Below, piece after piece: positions 1 to 11,093 of a DNA stretch of 64,000 nt. Below the pieces are notes generated by a model, which was not told the DNA's origin, searched no databases, and worked only from the letters and a program-made list of their open reading frames with translations. The position numbers and the translations under genes were made by a program. The stretch is taken from positions 16,767,967 through 16,831,966 of the forward strand of contig NC_049997.1 in NCBI RefSeq assembly GCF_000003815.2. The letters are read 5' to 3'. Numbering within the stretch: position 1 is the stretch's first letter; the number at the start of each line of letters is the position of its first letter. The DNA is from Branchiostoma floridae (taxonomy: Eukaryota > Chordata > Leptocardii > Amphioxiformes > Branchiostomatidae).

Positions 1-1460
1 TAAGAACATATCTTCCTTGGCACTGGACCTCAACAACGTTAGCTGTCGAGGAGCCTATCTGATGAGGTATACATCATCTGGAAGGTTGGAACAGAACGGA
101 AGATACGGCAAGTTTAATGGGCACTGATGGATGACTGCAGTCAGAGTAGAGTTCCTGATTGTCCCTGGGGTTTATAACGCAGCACATTGCAGCTGTGTTT
201 TCGAGTAAAAGTGCTTTAACTGATTCATGGGGCATTTTCATGGCAATGTCTGTCATTTTCTATGTCACCGTGTCTATAGACTGGTTTCAAAGACCCCAGC
301 ATATCTATATGCAAGTATTTAATCTTGACGGAACACGATGAACATATGTCTAGTCAAGAAAAACTCAAAATATAAAGTAATTGAAACAGACATCTTGTAG
401 AGGATAGACGCTAAACGGAAGGTACTGGAAGCGCAATGGACATATGAATGCATTACGGCCCTCAGCTTTCAATGTCCCCAAGGTATAAATGCATCATAAC
501 ACAGTCCTTTAACTGGTTAACTCATCTAGACCTCCATGCATGAAACACTTTCCTGGGATTGTCTATGAATTTTAAAGGCATCAGTGTGTCCATAGCTATA
601 TGGACTGTGTTCAGCGCCCTCCTCTTTCTATAGGTAGATACAAAATCTTAAAAGAACATACAGAAAGCGCCAGTCTATGTTGTTTGCAAGTAAAACTCCA
701 AATTAAGTTTAACGAGAAGTAACTTTGGCAGATATTATCTTGATCGTTGAAGCAAACAAGATAGAACTGCAGGCTTGGTGGACATAGATGGATGTATGGA
801 TGTAGCTTGGCTATAGTTATGAACGTCCCCGAGGCATAAATGCAGTATATGGCTGTCTTGTAACTGGTTAACTGATGCTGGACTCAATGAAGAAATTTAC
901 TGGCAATGTCTATGTCATTTTTAATAACATAATCGTGTCTATAGACTGTGGTCTAGAGTTTAGAAATCTTTTAATACTTTGAATGAAACAGAAAAGAAGA
1001 TACAGGATGATAGTACCATGGCAGTTTGGCCACAGTCGTGAATGTCACTCGGGTGCTACTGCAGTATTATACCCCTGTCTCGTATAACTGTTTGACTGAC
1101 GCAAAGATACATGAAGCTTTTACTGGCAATAACTATGGCAATGTCTATCGTTTTCAGCATCAGCATCATGTATATAGACGATGTCTAAATCTCAGACATC
1201 TTCTGAAAGGTCGAAACAGAACGGAAGATGCAACAAGCTTGATATGATAGAAGCATGGAGTTTGAATACAGTCAAGCTAATATAAACTTGGATGCCACTT
1301 GGGTGCACATGCAGTGAACCGCTGTCTTGTAACTCGTTAACTGATTCAGAGCTCAATAAAGGAGTCTACCACAATGTCTTTGATTTTGAGTAGCTTCATC
1401 GTGTCTACAGACTATCTTTTAAGCCCAGAAATCTTCCGGAAATATTTACATAGATAGCTA
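1..1460. repeat. Diverged tandem repeat array, about 5 units
   Basis: Five related blocks follow one another. Each has the order: a GTCCCYNRGG-like stretch, a GTAACTGGTTAACTGA-like stretch, TGGCAATGTCTNTG, then CGTGTCTATAGAC. The last anchor recurs near 269, 587, 934, 1168 and 1400, so units are about 230-350 bp and heavily diverged. AACAGAACGGAAGAT occurs near 90 and again near 1214. Short open frames inside are not conserved between units, so I do not call genes. Confidence 0.6.
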
Positions 1461-1671
1461 ATGACCTGTTTACAATGCGGTGCTAATAGTGAACGAACGT
1501 TATCATTGTAACGTCTATGTGCAAATACAAAGCAATGGCTATGTTTATTATGGATAACGGAAAATGAAATATGTTGAGTTAAAAACTAAATGGATATGAT
1601 TTTGGTAATATGATCTCCAACTAAAATTCTAGAGTATAAAACTTCTATCCAACAAAATCTCTCTATAAAGT

Positions 1672-2145
1672 GGGGTCGCGTGGCGCGATCGGCAGCACAT
1701 TGGGCTCAGGCCCAAGAGGTCCTGAGTTCTAATCCAGCTGCTGCGTCACTGATCTTGTGCCCTTGGGAAAGGCACTTTACAGGAATTTCCTCACTTAACT
1801 CAAGTGTAAATGAGTACCTAGCTGCGGCTAGTGGCAGTGACAGGTCTTTGTGGCAGTGGTAGGCCTTAGGGGCATTTTCGGGCATGACGCACCCGCCATG
1901 AGACACGAGTCAGGGGTAGGAGGAACCCCTTGTATCCTTGGTCGGAAGTCCTCCTATAGGGGACGGAAAATCCAAATAATAAACCTGCATCTGCTGGGGC
2001 CGTCTTACGTGGCAAACAGTTCTGTTCTGTAGGACTTTGTGCGCCAGTAGACGAGAGGGTGGAGAAGGGAGTGCACACCCCTCCTTCACCTTAAAAAGTC
2101 ACGTGCAGGCCAGGCAGACTGGTCGTCTAATCAACCTTGTCTACA
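1672..2145 (+). mobile_element. tRNA-derived SINE
   Basis: The head looks like a degenerate tRNA: an A-box-like TGGCGCGATCGG followed about 35 bp later by a B-box-like GAGTTCTAATCC. The body that follows (TTGTGCCCTTGGGAAAGG, then a CCTCACTTAACTCAAGTG segment) is shared with the SINE interrupted at 20941-21800, which proves it is a repeat. The tail includes CCTTCACCTTAAAAAGTC. It is old and diverged, and no clear target duplication was found. Confidence 0.65.
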
Positions 2146-2562
2146 ATTGATCTTCGGATACGAAGAAACAGCCATCATTGCCTGGGTGTCTAACCTTCAT
2201 TGACGTATGCTGAGTTAAAATTGTTGATGTATGTCTCTATACAAGCACTTTTCTCTACTTGAGTGGATCAGTAGAATATTTGAGGCAGAGGTGGGCGTTA
2301 GTTAAAAGGAATATGTCCCTAAGCTTCTTTAATGATGCCTTGTTTAAGGGATGAGACATCTTATAGACCTGGCAGGGCTTAGTCTTAAGTGGGCACACGC
2401 TGACACTGATTATTAATCTAAATATCTCAAAGACAGTACTTTAATCAAGGGTTGTAAGGGCGTATATATTTTAAACTTGTGTGCAATCAATGGTTAATGA
2501 TCCGCCCCAAGCTGTATATGGTGTCATAACCGTCGGAACCGTACCTGCACCCGAATTTTCTG
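2146..2562. other. Intergenic, no gene seen
   Basis: AT-rich sequence. The phrase GTGTCTAACCTTCA near 2188 recurs near 9888 beside the 9699-9868 hairpin, so part of this stretch is probably repeat-derived. No supported coding frame. Confidence 0.4.
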
Positions 2563-3705
2563 TACCGGTGTGACAGCGATCTCGCCCCCCCAGCGATTTT
2601 GCCCCCCCGGGGGGGAGATCCCTAGGGTTTTCGCCCCCCTTTAGGGTTTTCGCCCCCCCCCCCCCCCCAAGAGCAGCTGGTTACTACATATTACAGGTGC
2701 GCTACCTGGTACTATACTGCACCTGGGGAGTAACGTATATGGTGTGTTACCTGGTACCTATATGGCACCTTATTACCGTACCGTAAGATGTCATACCTCG
2801 AAAGTCGATACTATATTGTTCGGTGCAAATATGACATTGAAATGAAAAAGACAATTTTTGCAGCTGAGGTGGCATAAAAACAGTGCTACTGCGAATAAAT
2901 CAACACCGTCTATGGTACGGAATACGTCAGCTATATGTTTTCAATTTGTCACAGTGTTTTCTTTCTTGTGCTGGAAACATTTCCAAAGCACTAACAAAAA
3001 CAGACGTGGATAATAGTTCCTCATTATAAACACTATCTACGCTCAAGTTGATATAGCTGTTGCGAAATGCTACACAAACACTAGTAAAGTTAAGAAACAC
3101 GGATACATGCATCAGTTCCTAAATACTAGAAAAAACAGTCATGCTGGAGGTGAAGATATCCCTTGGCCAGGTGCATATACCAAAATGTGCGTTATTCTAA
3201 TTAATACCTAATATTTGCATAATTAATAAAGGCATTACATAGTTCTTTTGTGGTCACTTCATGGTAGAGACTTCATATTGGAGATATATAGGTTGCTTGA
3301 GGACAGGTGAATACAATGAAATACATATTATGTCAAGACTCAGGTATATGCAATAATGGGAATACAAGGGACCCAACCCTCCTTGTCTGAAACAAGTGCA
3401 ACTATCTTATTACGTTAATATTGGTACTATGAATGGAGTTATGTATCAAACTCGTGTACTTATATTATTCTGAAACTGCATTTTGTGATTTATACCAATC
3501 AACTTATAAAATGTCATGTAAACCCGTTTTTTGGGGGGGGGCGAAATCGCTAAAGGGGGGCGAGGTAGGGGGGCGAGATCACTAGCCGGGGAGGGCGAGA
3601 ACGCTAGTGATTTCGCCCCGGGGGGCGAGATCGCTAGTGATTTCGCCCCGGGGGGGGGGGCGAGATCACGGGGGGGGGGGGGGCGAAATCCCTTTCACAC
3701 CGGTA
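2563..3705. mobile_element. Foldback-like non-autonomous DNA element with G-rich ends
   Basis: The ends are inverted copies: TACCGGTGTGA at 2563-2573 and its complement TCACACCGGTA at 3695-3705. Inside each end lie short repeats built from TTTCGCCCCC / GGGGGCGARATCGCTAG, about 100 bp on the left (2578-2670) and 160 bp on the right (3530-3690), again in inverted orientation. The roughly 850-bp middle is ordinary AT-rich DNA with no transposase. A single terminus plus repeated subterminal motifs is typical of foldback-type elements. The family is not recognised and no clear target duplication was identified. Confidence 0.6.
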
Positions 3706-4042
3706 CCCCCCCTTACATATAACAGATACCCCTGGCTATACTTTGAGTAGTCGGATGCCTCTTCCACAGCCATGAATATCATCCAGACGGTATTTGAAGG
3801 GGAAGTTAACCTGGCATTGACAAATGGCCAGGTAGTCAGACCCGCTTAAGCCAGAACGTCCGTAAATTCCATCCACTTATCTCCCAGGATATGGCCGGGA
3901 AACCGTGACATGGGCTCTCTTAAGGGCCGGACGTTCTGCACTTATCACAGTCTACATGCAAATAGAGTTACAGACCGAGAGTTATGAGCGCTGCTATTTC
4001 GGGATCGTTGATCGTTGACCAATAAGCTGGTGGACGTACCGA
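3706..4042. other. Intergenic, no gene seen
   Basis: No coding frame, RNA gene or obvious repeat boundary was recognised here. Confidence 0.4.
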
Positions 4043-4330
4043 CTGATAAGTATCTAATACCAGCTCAAAAAGAACAAGAAACAGCCATGACTTCAAGTAC
4101 CAGAGTTACCAAGCTAGGATTGATGTGTTCAAAAACTCGTATTTTCCCAGAACTATCGTAGAGTGGAACTTGTTATCACCAAGCACAGTAGGGGCATCTT
4201 CTCTGGATAGTTTTAAAGAACGCTTGCAGATAGATGTGCAGAAGTTAGGTGTGACGGGTGCCTGCGAAGCTGGTGTGTTACGCCGAAGGGCGGTTATACC
4301 GGCTATATAGATACAGATACAGATACAGAT
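4043..4330 (+). mobile_element. 5'-truncated CR1-like LINE, 3' end (copy 1)
   Basis: Positions 4125-4250 encode the C-terminal tail of a non-LTR reverse transcriptase. FPRTIVEWNLLSPSTV followed by LDSFKERLQ matches the well-known FPRT..WN.LP....A.SL.SFK.RL ending. The copy ends in a GATACA hexamer tail, as expected for a CR1/L2-type 3' end. Three other copies in this window (8232, 19107, 22518) share both the coding tail and the hexamer tail, all on the plus strand. It is dead through 5' truncation. Confidence 0.8.
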
Positions 4331-4965
4331 GAATTCGAAGATTCAACTTCAGTAGAGTGTTCAATTTTTCATCCAAGTATCTAAGCATAGATATCAGCCC
4401 ATACCCTCGTTACTTTTGTTTTTGTTTGTTTGTTTACCTCTTTTATCTGATACCGTGACCTTTATTTACTTATTATGATATAGCAAATTGACAAAATACA
4501 TTACACATACTCTCAGGCAGTGTTGCTGATATTGGAGAGTCTACAAGTATGACCAGAAAGTACATTAGAATGGTGATATAACGTTACACATCACTAGCGG
4601 GGCGTTCAAATTGTGTCTAAAGTTGGAAAACCGTGTCGATATATAATCTGTAAGCAAACAGACTTCCTGGATAATAATACTATTTGCACATACAATAAAA
4701 ATATGTAGTCTTGGAGTGGCTCCTTTTCTTTAACTGTAAGCTTTATTTCAAAATAAGATATCATTCTACCGACTGATCTATGTTATTTTTAGTTTCTGTT
4801 TCAAGGCAATCCTTAGTTTTATTCTTGTTTATTAATGACAACAGGCTTAAGGACATCTGCCGTCCTAATAGTAGCTACGTAGTAAATATTACAAATACAT
4901 ATGATAGTTGATTGTAGTTATATTTGGGGTATTCCCACGCGGAAACATTGAAGACGGACTGAAGG
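4331..4965. other. Intergenic, no gene seen
   Basis: AT-rich with a short T-rich (GTTT)n stretch near 4415-4433. No coding or RNA gene recognised. Confidence 0.4.
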
Positions 4966-5225
4966 TTAACCCTACTCAGACGGAGGGGGGTGGGGTGGAT
5001 ATGGGGGAAGGGGTCTTTTGAGGTCCGCGTCAACTTTAGATTACGCCAGAACGGTTAACGCTAGAGCCACCAAATTTGGTGAATTTTCCTGTAGTAGTTA
5101 GCAACAATTTCGCAAAGTTTTAAAACAATTCCATTTATTGTATTGCCATGGCAACAGTTTGTGGAGAAGCATTTTTTGACGAAAATCTCTTATTTCGGTT
5201 CTCACATATATGCTCAGCCAAGGAC
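4966..5225. repeat. Interspersed repeat with TTAACCCT start (copy 1)
   Basis: It begins GTTAACCCTACTCAGACGG and continues through an AACGGNTA.C segment and TAGCAACAATTTCGCAAAG to TCTCTTATTTC. The same order is found at 31897-32110, so this is a dispersed family. A TTAA abutting CCCT would fit a piggyBac-like terminus, but I could not find the other end. No coding capacity. Confidence 0.45.
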
Positions 5226-5261
5226 ACAAGTATAGAGCGTCCGTAATTCACATTAGCATGT

Positions 5262-5407
5262 ATGTCTCCCTTTCTCTCTCTCTCAAACTCTTTCTGTTTT
5301 CTCTCTCTCTCTTTCACTCTCTTCATTTCTTATCCTCTGTCTCCCCACTCTCTGTCTCCGTCTCTCTGTGTCTCTCTGTCTCTCTCTCTCTCTGTGTTTC
5401 TCTCTCA
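5262..5407. repeat. (TC)n microsatellite-like tract
   Basis: Imperfect CT/TCTG dinucleotide-rich tract. The long serine/leucine-rich and arginine/glutamate-rich frames over it are artefacts of low complexity. Confidence 0.85.
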
Positions 5408-5974
5408 TGATATGACAGACTGCTGGCAAAAGGTTTCGCTTGAATTGCGTTTCTATCCACAGTGTGCATTCTTGTGATAAGACAGGCGACTTCATTAACT
5501 GCACTACAAGTGGTACTAAATTTGCACAGTCATGTTGATGGTAATAAAACTCTTAGACTATTATTCGTTAAGGGAATTACATAGTGCGTAGCTTATTATT
5601 ATACGGATAGATTAACTGCTGCTTCATATGGTGTTAATTTATTTCGTTAAAGAAATATGTCTATCATATCATATGTCTAGCTTTGCACAATATATTTATT
5701 TTCATAATAAGGAGAACTGAGTGGTGCGTGTGATTTAAACGGTTTATCTATTGCTAATTAGATGCAGGGGTAAATTCTATGCATGCTGATGGCAGTACAG
5801 TAGGATTAGCCATAAAAGCTGACATTTCGAATAACGAGGAATTTATTTACGAGCTTGTAAAGTCGTATTGGTGCACTGATATATAGATGAAGTGCAAATA
5901 CCGTCCAGATTACATACTTTAGATTGTTATGCGGGGTTATCGATCTGAAGACATTTCTGGAGCTAAACATCCTC

Positions 5975-6095
5975 ACTCTCTCTGTCTCTTTCGTTCTCTC
6001 TCTTTCTCTCATCGTCTCTTTCTCTCTGTTTCTCTTTCTCCGTCTCTTTAAAACTCCCCCTCTCTGCCCCTCTCTTGCCCCTCTCTCTTCGACTT
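5975..6095. repeat. (TC)n tract
   Basis: A second imperfect CT-rich tract with interspersed TTTC and CCCC. The frames over it are low-complexity artefacts. Confidence 0.8.
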
Positions 6096-6327
6096 TAGGC
6101 GACTCAGAGTCCATTTTGTTCGTGTCTGGAAATAGACAGCTTTGGTAGTTTCAAAAGGAGGTACTTCAAAACCTTTAGTACTTTTGGGCCCACAAAAACA
6201 TACTTTGAAATGTAGCGACTACATATCTCCAACCATATCTCAGGGTGGCATGATCGTAACTTCCTGACAAGAGTGTGTCCATGACTCAAAGGATGCTATA
6301 TGGCTAGAAAGCTGTTATATGATAAAC

Positions 6328-6930
6328 ATATTCTTCTCGCTTCACAGTTCCAAAGACATATACAGGTTCGGGAAGCTTGAGAAAACCTCTTTAGGACACC
6401 TAAAAAGTGCCTTCTTGAGTCATCTTGTCGCTTGTAATCAATTCGTATTCTGCCTAGGCTTTGTGTTAGTTCAACTGCCAAAACACACACACACACACAC
6501 GCACACACGCACACACACACACACACACACCTCAAGAAACTCTCATATATCAGACCTTCAATCTAAGAGGTGCCTAGGACGTTAGGCGACTATATGCACG
6601 GTCAGAAAGCAGTACATAGTTCACATATTCTTTCAGCCTCAGGTTGACAGTTACAAAGTATGGCAGGTTCATGATCAGATTCCATTTCTATATGACACCT
6701 ACGAAGTGCCTTCTTTCTATTCAACGTCCGCTTAAGTCATCAAAGCAGTACATAGTTCACATATTCTTCCAGCAGTTACAAAGTTTGACAGGTTCAGAAA
6801 ATCTCCTTTTTCTATTTCTATATGACACATACGAAATGCCTTCTTTCTAGTTAACGTCCGCTAGTCATCAATTAGTATTCTACCCAGACTTTGTGTCCGT
6901 TGAACTGCCCAGGCACACATGTTTCTCTAA
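6328..6930. repeat. Tandem repeat of about 137 bp with internal (CA)n
   Basis: AAAGCAGTACATAGTTCACA starts units at 6605 and 6742. A more diverged unit precedes them from about 6328 (TCACAGTTCCAAAGACATA to CTTTGTGTTAGTTCAACTGC) and its end matches the end of the last unit (6880-6910). A (CA)n microsatellite at about 6482-6530 sits within the array. Confidence 0.6.
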
Positions 6931-7383
6931 GTGTGATTGAGAAGAAACTTTTACTAAGAATCGATTGTAGAATATCTAAAAGCACATGGCAAAGATCAAT
7001 GGTGGCAGGCACTTTGGCTGGTGATAGGGTCCTGTTGAATATTTCATGCTAAAGCTATCAAGGAGAGTAAATGCACGCTTGGTGTCATTCATGGCTTACA
7101 GGTGCCAAAGTTGGGTTGACAGCAAATTGTCGCACACTACTGTATAACTTCAGATATCATTTGGCAAACTTTAAAAAAGTCATGTAGCGTGTAATAACCT
7201 GTTTGTTAATCACTATATTATTGTGCATATATAATAAATCTTAATGGATGGTTGTAAAGCGTTGAAGTAGGTGGTTTCTTTTATCTCTCCTGCAAAATAA
7301 TCTACATCAGGGTGTTACTACTATTCAGAAACAAAGACGGGGGGTGCCATATATTTTTTGTAACTTATGATCCACTATTTACC
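6931..7383. other. Intergenic, no gene seen
   Basis: No gene or recognisable element. Confidence 0.4.
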
Positions 7384-7440
7384 GAGTCACGTGTTCTATC
7401 TACATAACGTGACGTCACAGAAACAGTGGATTGCTCATTC
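7384..7440 (-). repeat. Conserved CACGTG / TGACGTCA core repeat (copy 1)
   Basis: Contains CACGTG at 7388-7393 and TGACGTCA at 7410-7417, 16 bases apart. The reverse complement of this segment matches 37647-37676 and 59241-59270 with the same spacing and similar flanks (TAGAACACGTGACTC, then CAGTGG). It is a dispersed repeat. E-box and CRE function is only suggested by the motifs. Confidence 0.55.
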
Positions 7441-7920
7441 TTAGTATGTTCAATTTTTGTGTTGAAATTACAGTTCAAATTTGATGCAGAAGGAACATAC
7501 TTGAGCTTTCAAGTTTACTTAGCTTAGAAGGAATGAAACGCACACAAGGCAATATTCATGTATTTGATAGATTGAAAAAACAGTCAACTATTATTCTCTG
7601 GCAAGAGAAGACGTGATTTGCTTTAGATATGCCTGAGTAACGTACTTCCACTACCAAAAGTAGAATTCGCGAATGTATAGTAGAAATTTCCATCTCAATA
7701 TTGAGCAATTATTGAAATATGGATTGGGGGTTCATAGCGACTGCCTAGGGCGTTGTATCGTTCTTTATGCGCAGATGTACAAGGATTACAAGTAATCGAT
7801 AAATCGTTCAACAGTTCCTTTGAAAGAAGTCATTAAAAGTTGTTCCGTGACAAGATACCATCGGCGCTTCTTCGTCGAAGCAACACTGGGATTGAAGGCT
7901 ATGTATGTATGTCAATACAA

Positions 7921-8150
7921 CGCTAGTTCACCTTTGTCCGCAGGGTAAGCTATATCCGTTATTTTTAAAAGATATATCGATAGAGTATCTAAGACTGTAC
8001 ATGTCAAGTTGCCGGACGGTGGTTTTTGACTGGAATATTCATAAAATGGTACAATTTGAAACCAATTTCTGTCAAATCGACAGCGTTAAGCACCCTTTTT
8101 TAAAAAAACTACAATTCCGGATATAAGTTGCTCCGCAAATAAAGATTAAC
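7921..8150. mobile_element. CGCTAG-type MITE (copy 1, right end decayed)
   Basis: The left terminus CGCTAGTTCACCTTTGTCCG, followed by GGGTAAGCTATATCCGTT, matches the termini at 46744, 48323 and 62560. The interior has a GGACGGTGGTTTTTGAC segment also seen in the sister copies. The right terminus is poorly preserved. Non-coding. Confidence 0.55.
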
Positions 8151-8231
8151 TTAATGTTAACACCCCTAGTTTACGAATAAAACAGTTGTGTATAGTTTGT
8201 ATGTTTTTTTCTTCTTCATGTAAACTTAAGT

Positions 8232-8510
8232 ATTAAAGTTACCAACCCAGGATTGATGTGTTCAAAAATTTGTCAGAAGCATCGATATCGTACAGAGGAG
8301 TTTTTTTTATCACCAAGCACCGCAGATGCATTTTATCTGGATAGTTTTGAAGAACATTTGCAGATGGATGTGCAAAAGTTAGGTGTGACGGGTAGCTCAG
8401 TGCAATATAACCAGCTGCTGCCGCGGGCCTGCAAAACAAGTGTGCTATGCTGAATTTTAATTCGATGGGTGGATATTTACCGGCTATATAGATTAGATAC
8501 AGGTACAATA
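8232..8510 (+). mobile_element. 5'-truncated CR1-like LINE, 3' end (copy 2)
   Basis: Starts within GTTACCAACC(C)AGGATTGATG, as in the copies at 4043, 19107 and 22518, keeps LDSFEEHLQMDVQKLGVTG in frame, and ends in a decayed GATACA tail near 8495-8508. A deletion has removed the FPRT..WN block that copy 1 retains. Confidence 0.75.
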
Positions 8511-8901
8511 TTCTTTGCTTGATATTCCAAATAACAAATCAAGGGTTTCAAAAATCAAATGAACGCTGCAGTGATATCACAGTGCACCCGCCGTCTTGTG
8601 GAACGTTCTGGGCCTCATGCATACATCTGTAGCTTCGGTGGAGATGACCAAAACCACACACGCACGATACCAAGTGTGAAAATCCCACCAACTTGTTCCA
8701 CTTTCATCATGCCAAAGTCAACGAGATAAAAACATGATGGATTTCGTCCCTGGGGTTCAACGCACTCTCTGGAGCTTAGTCACGCCGGTTGAAAGCTTTC
8801 TCTATCAATAAATCAAGTTCTGGGCGGTGTTGCTACCGTATATTTCAATTGCCGGCCTGTCGCAGAAGTAGAAACATCAATCAATCGTTCGTTCTCCGTA
8901 A

Positions 8902-9189
8902 TTCGTTTGCATCATAATCGGTAGATTCGTTGTGGCTACAGACAATTCAGACAGTTCTCGCCACGTTGTTCTGGCGGTCCAGTCGGATCTCGAGACCCCC
9001 AGCTCCTGTTTTGAAGACCTGATCTTCCCATCTCCCTCTTGGGCGGCCTCTAGGACAGATCATGATGGATCAGGATCTGATGTCAGTTTGATCACCTCTT
9101 GCATGTGGATTGCTCTTGACGCATGTCCTAAAAAAGTCATCCGTTGTTTGGTAATTCTGGTACTGATTGGGGCTTGGATTTGTTCTTAG
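8902..9189 (+). CDS. Possible 3' terminal exon, unknown protein with C-terminal membrane segment
   Basis: An open frame runs from about 8902 to a TAG at 9187-9189. It has no ATG start, so if real it is probably an exon; the CAG ending at 8941 (GTGGCTACAG) could be an acceptor. Local base composition is less AT-rich than the surroundings. The translation is serine-rich and acidic (SDLETPSSCFEDLIFPSPSW), then ends with a hydrophobic segment (VIRCLVILVLIGAWICS) that could be a tail anchor. I do not recognise the family. It could equally be chance or a repeat remnant. Confidence 0.25.
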   Translation, partial: FVCIIIGRFVVATDNSDSSRHVVLAVQSDLETPSSCFEDLIFPSPSWAASRTDHDGSGSDVSLITSCMWIALDACPKKVIRCLVILVLIGAWICS

Positions 9190-9329
9190 GCGAATATGGC
9201 ATTAAAATCATATAACCTACCTCGCACTGTACTCAGCTACTAGCTGAAACTTGAAATCTGCTTCAAACGAGAGTCGAATGCTAAATGCTAAAATTTATAT
9301 TAGTTTGCGCCAAGAAGCAGTTACTCAAG

Positions 9330-9470
9330 CAACTTTATATATACATTTTTTTCTAAAATCATATCCAATTGTTTGAGTAGCTGCTGGAAAAATCGTGTCC
9401 AGTTCTTTGTGTAATTGCTCTTTAGCGAATCTTATTAACACATGGATGTCCACGTTCAAGGTTCAAGGTC
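9330..9470. repeat. Fragment of the CAGTTACTCAAGCAACT repeat family
   Basis: GCAGTTACTCAAGCAACT at about 9331 and the inverted ATCATATCCAATTGTTTGAG near 9358 match arms of the hairpin element at 9699-9868. Related fragments lie near 41345-41440 and 49406-49500. Confidence 0.5.
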
Positions 9471-9698
9471 CATATCTAACCTGCATTATATTTCAAAAAG
9501 CTTTTTCACCAATCATGTCAGCCAATTGCTAATCAGTTACTTGGTAGGATTTACATAGTAACGAATATAATATGGTGTTATTTGAAAATTACATTATTTC
9601 AAAGGATATCATAATATACTTTCAAATGATATCATTTGATATAATATCCATTTTTAATTTCAGTTTATTTTTGTGCGGTCAAAAGCATAAGCCAGAAT

Positions 9699-9868
9699 GA
9701 TACACCAAAAAGGCAGTTACTCAAGCAACTGGATATGATTTTAGAAACGGTCAGACTTTTCAAACAACCGTGACTATTCGTCAATGAGACTCGGATGTTA
9801 TTTGAAACATCTGACCGTTTCCAAAATCATAATATCCAGTTGCATGAGTAACTACTTTTTGGTGTATC
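9699..9868. mobile_element. 170-bp hairpin element with arms of about 60 bp
   Basis: The left arm starts GATACACCAAAAAGGCAGTT and runs through CAACTGGATATGATTTTAG to ACGGTCAGA. The right arm is its near-exact complement, from TCTGACCGTTTCCAAAATCA to TTTTTGGTGTATC. The loop is about 45 bases. It is non-coding and belongs to a dispersed family in this window. The transposon class is unknown. Confidence 0.65.
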
Positions 9869-9949
9869 TTATTACCTGTCCATGGATGTCTAACCTTCAA
9901 CGACATATAGGCTAAATCAATATTCCTGGAGTCAAGAAACTCCTAGCCC

Positions 9950-10286
9950 TTGGTTACGCAATGCGGCATTGTAACTTTGAAAGAACCACCATGTCAAATC
10001 CCCGTTTCCAATCGTTTTCTGCATCTTCGATTTTGGAACATCTTATTCACGTTACCCCCTTTATCATATGTCAAGAGCAACCAGGCGAACCCTAATAATA
10101 GAATAACCGTATGTAATATAAAGTACAAAATCAATATGCCCATTCCGGGAACGGAATATCTCATTCCGGCAATCGTCGTTAATAAGATCACATCTTTACT
10201 CTTTATCAAAAATCGATATGAACTTGGCGTTCTTCTTGCCCTTGACATTGTCCTTAGCGGAGAAATGGAACTCTCTGTATATCAAT
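9950..10286. other. Open on both strands, coding status unknown
   Basis: Open frames of 122 codons (+, 9950-10318) and 84 codons (-, 9994-10248) overlap. The minus frame has two hydrophobic stretches and the plus frame runs into the MITE at 10287. Neither resembles a known family, and neither has convincing splice sites. I treat this as probably non-coding. Confidence 0.2.
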
Positions 10287-10489
10287 GGGTGCGGTCATAT
10301 AGGCCGTGCGATCGTTAACTTCGGAAAATCTGGGGGACAAAAATAAACGTCTCCTGCAAAGGTCAACTGTCTTTGTACACAAAAATGCTGTTTTGCATCT
10401 ATGTAGGCGGTTGGTTCTGTCACGGCCTACTTGAAAATCCTATGGCATCAAACTCGTACGACGATCGCGCGACCTATATGACCGCACCC
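10287..10489. mobile_element. MITE with 29-bp terminal inverted repeats
   Basis: The left end GGGTGCGGTCATATAGGCCG is complementary to the right end CGACCTATATGACCGCACCC, and the match extends inward through GCGATCGT. The element is about 203 bp, with no coding capacity. Flanks are AT-rich. The target duplication could not be decided. Confidence 0.65.
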
Positions 10490-11085
10490 TAATATAGCTA
10501 AACAGCATCACAATAAGAAAGACTATGTATTCTAGTCGTATATTGATTAACAGCATACGTACACATTTATGATGTTTCTATTAAAGTATTAATTAGAGTA
10601 AGTATATATGTATTATGCAAAGATTAGCACAGCATCACGACGAAAAACGGGCAGGTGGATATATGAATAACAGGTTTATTTCAGGACACAAAAAGAAATA
10701 TATCATTGTATACCTAGAGCCTAATTGCAGATCCACAATACACACTAATTAGACCATCTATTTGATACGAAAATATTAACAAAAAAACTATGATAACAGC
10801 AACACGTTTACATCCAAAAAGCATTTGCTTATCTATAAGGTTCTCCGATAATGTGGATCCATGTAAGGTATGGCGGTACAGATGTTTCAGTGCCGCCATA
10901 CCGTTCAGGGGCTGAACACATGTAATGTGTTTATAATAAAACACAAAGTTCAACATTCAAAGTGACTCAGAGGTTGTGGGGGTTTCTTAGCTTCCAGCAA
11001 TGTGATTTGATAGCCGATATAGTGTCTTTTAGTATCGACTAGGTTTTAGACAAACTTAGTAATCATTCCCTGCCAAACGTTTAAT
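10490..11085. other. Intergenic, no supported gene
   Basis: AT-rich. An 80-codon minus frame at 10714-10956 has no recognisable domain. Nothing else was seen. Confidence 0.35.
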
Positions 11086-11093
11086 GTATCATC

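Noticed and set aside
5210-6148. Long frames over CT-rich tracts
   Set aside because: Low-complexity serine/leucine or arginine/glutamate strings from (TC)n.
6296-6585. Frames encoding THTHTH or VCVCVC strings
   Set aside because: Translation of a (CA)n microsatellite.
9950-10318. 122-codon plus frame and an opposing 84-codon minus frame with hydrophobic stretches
   Set aside because: The plus frame ends inside a TIR MITE, and neither strand shows a known family or convincing splice sites.
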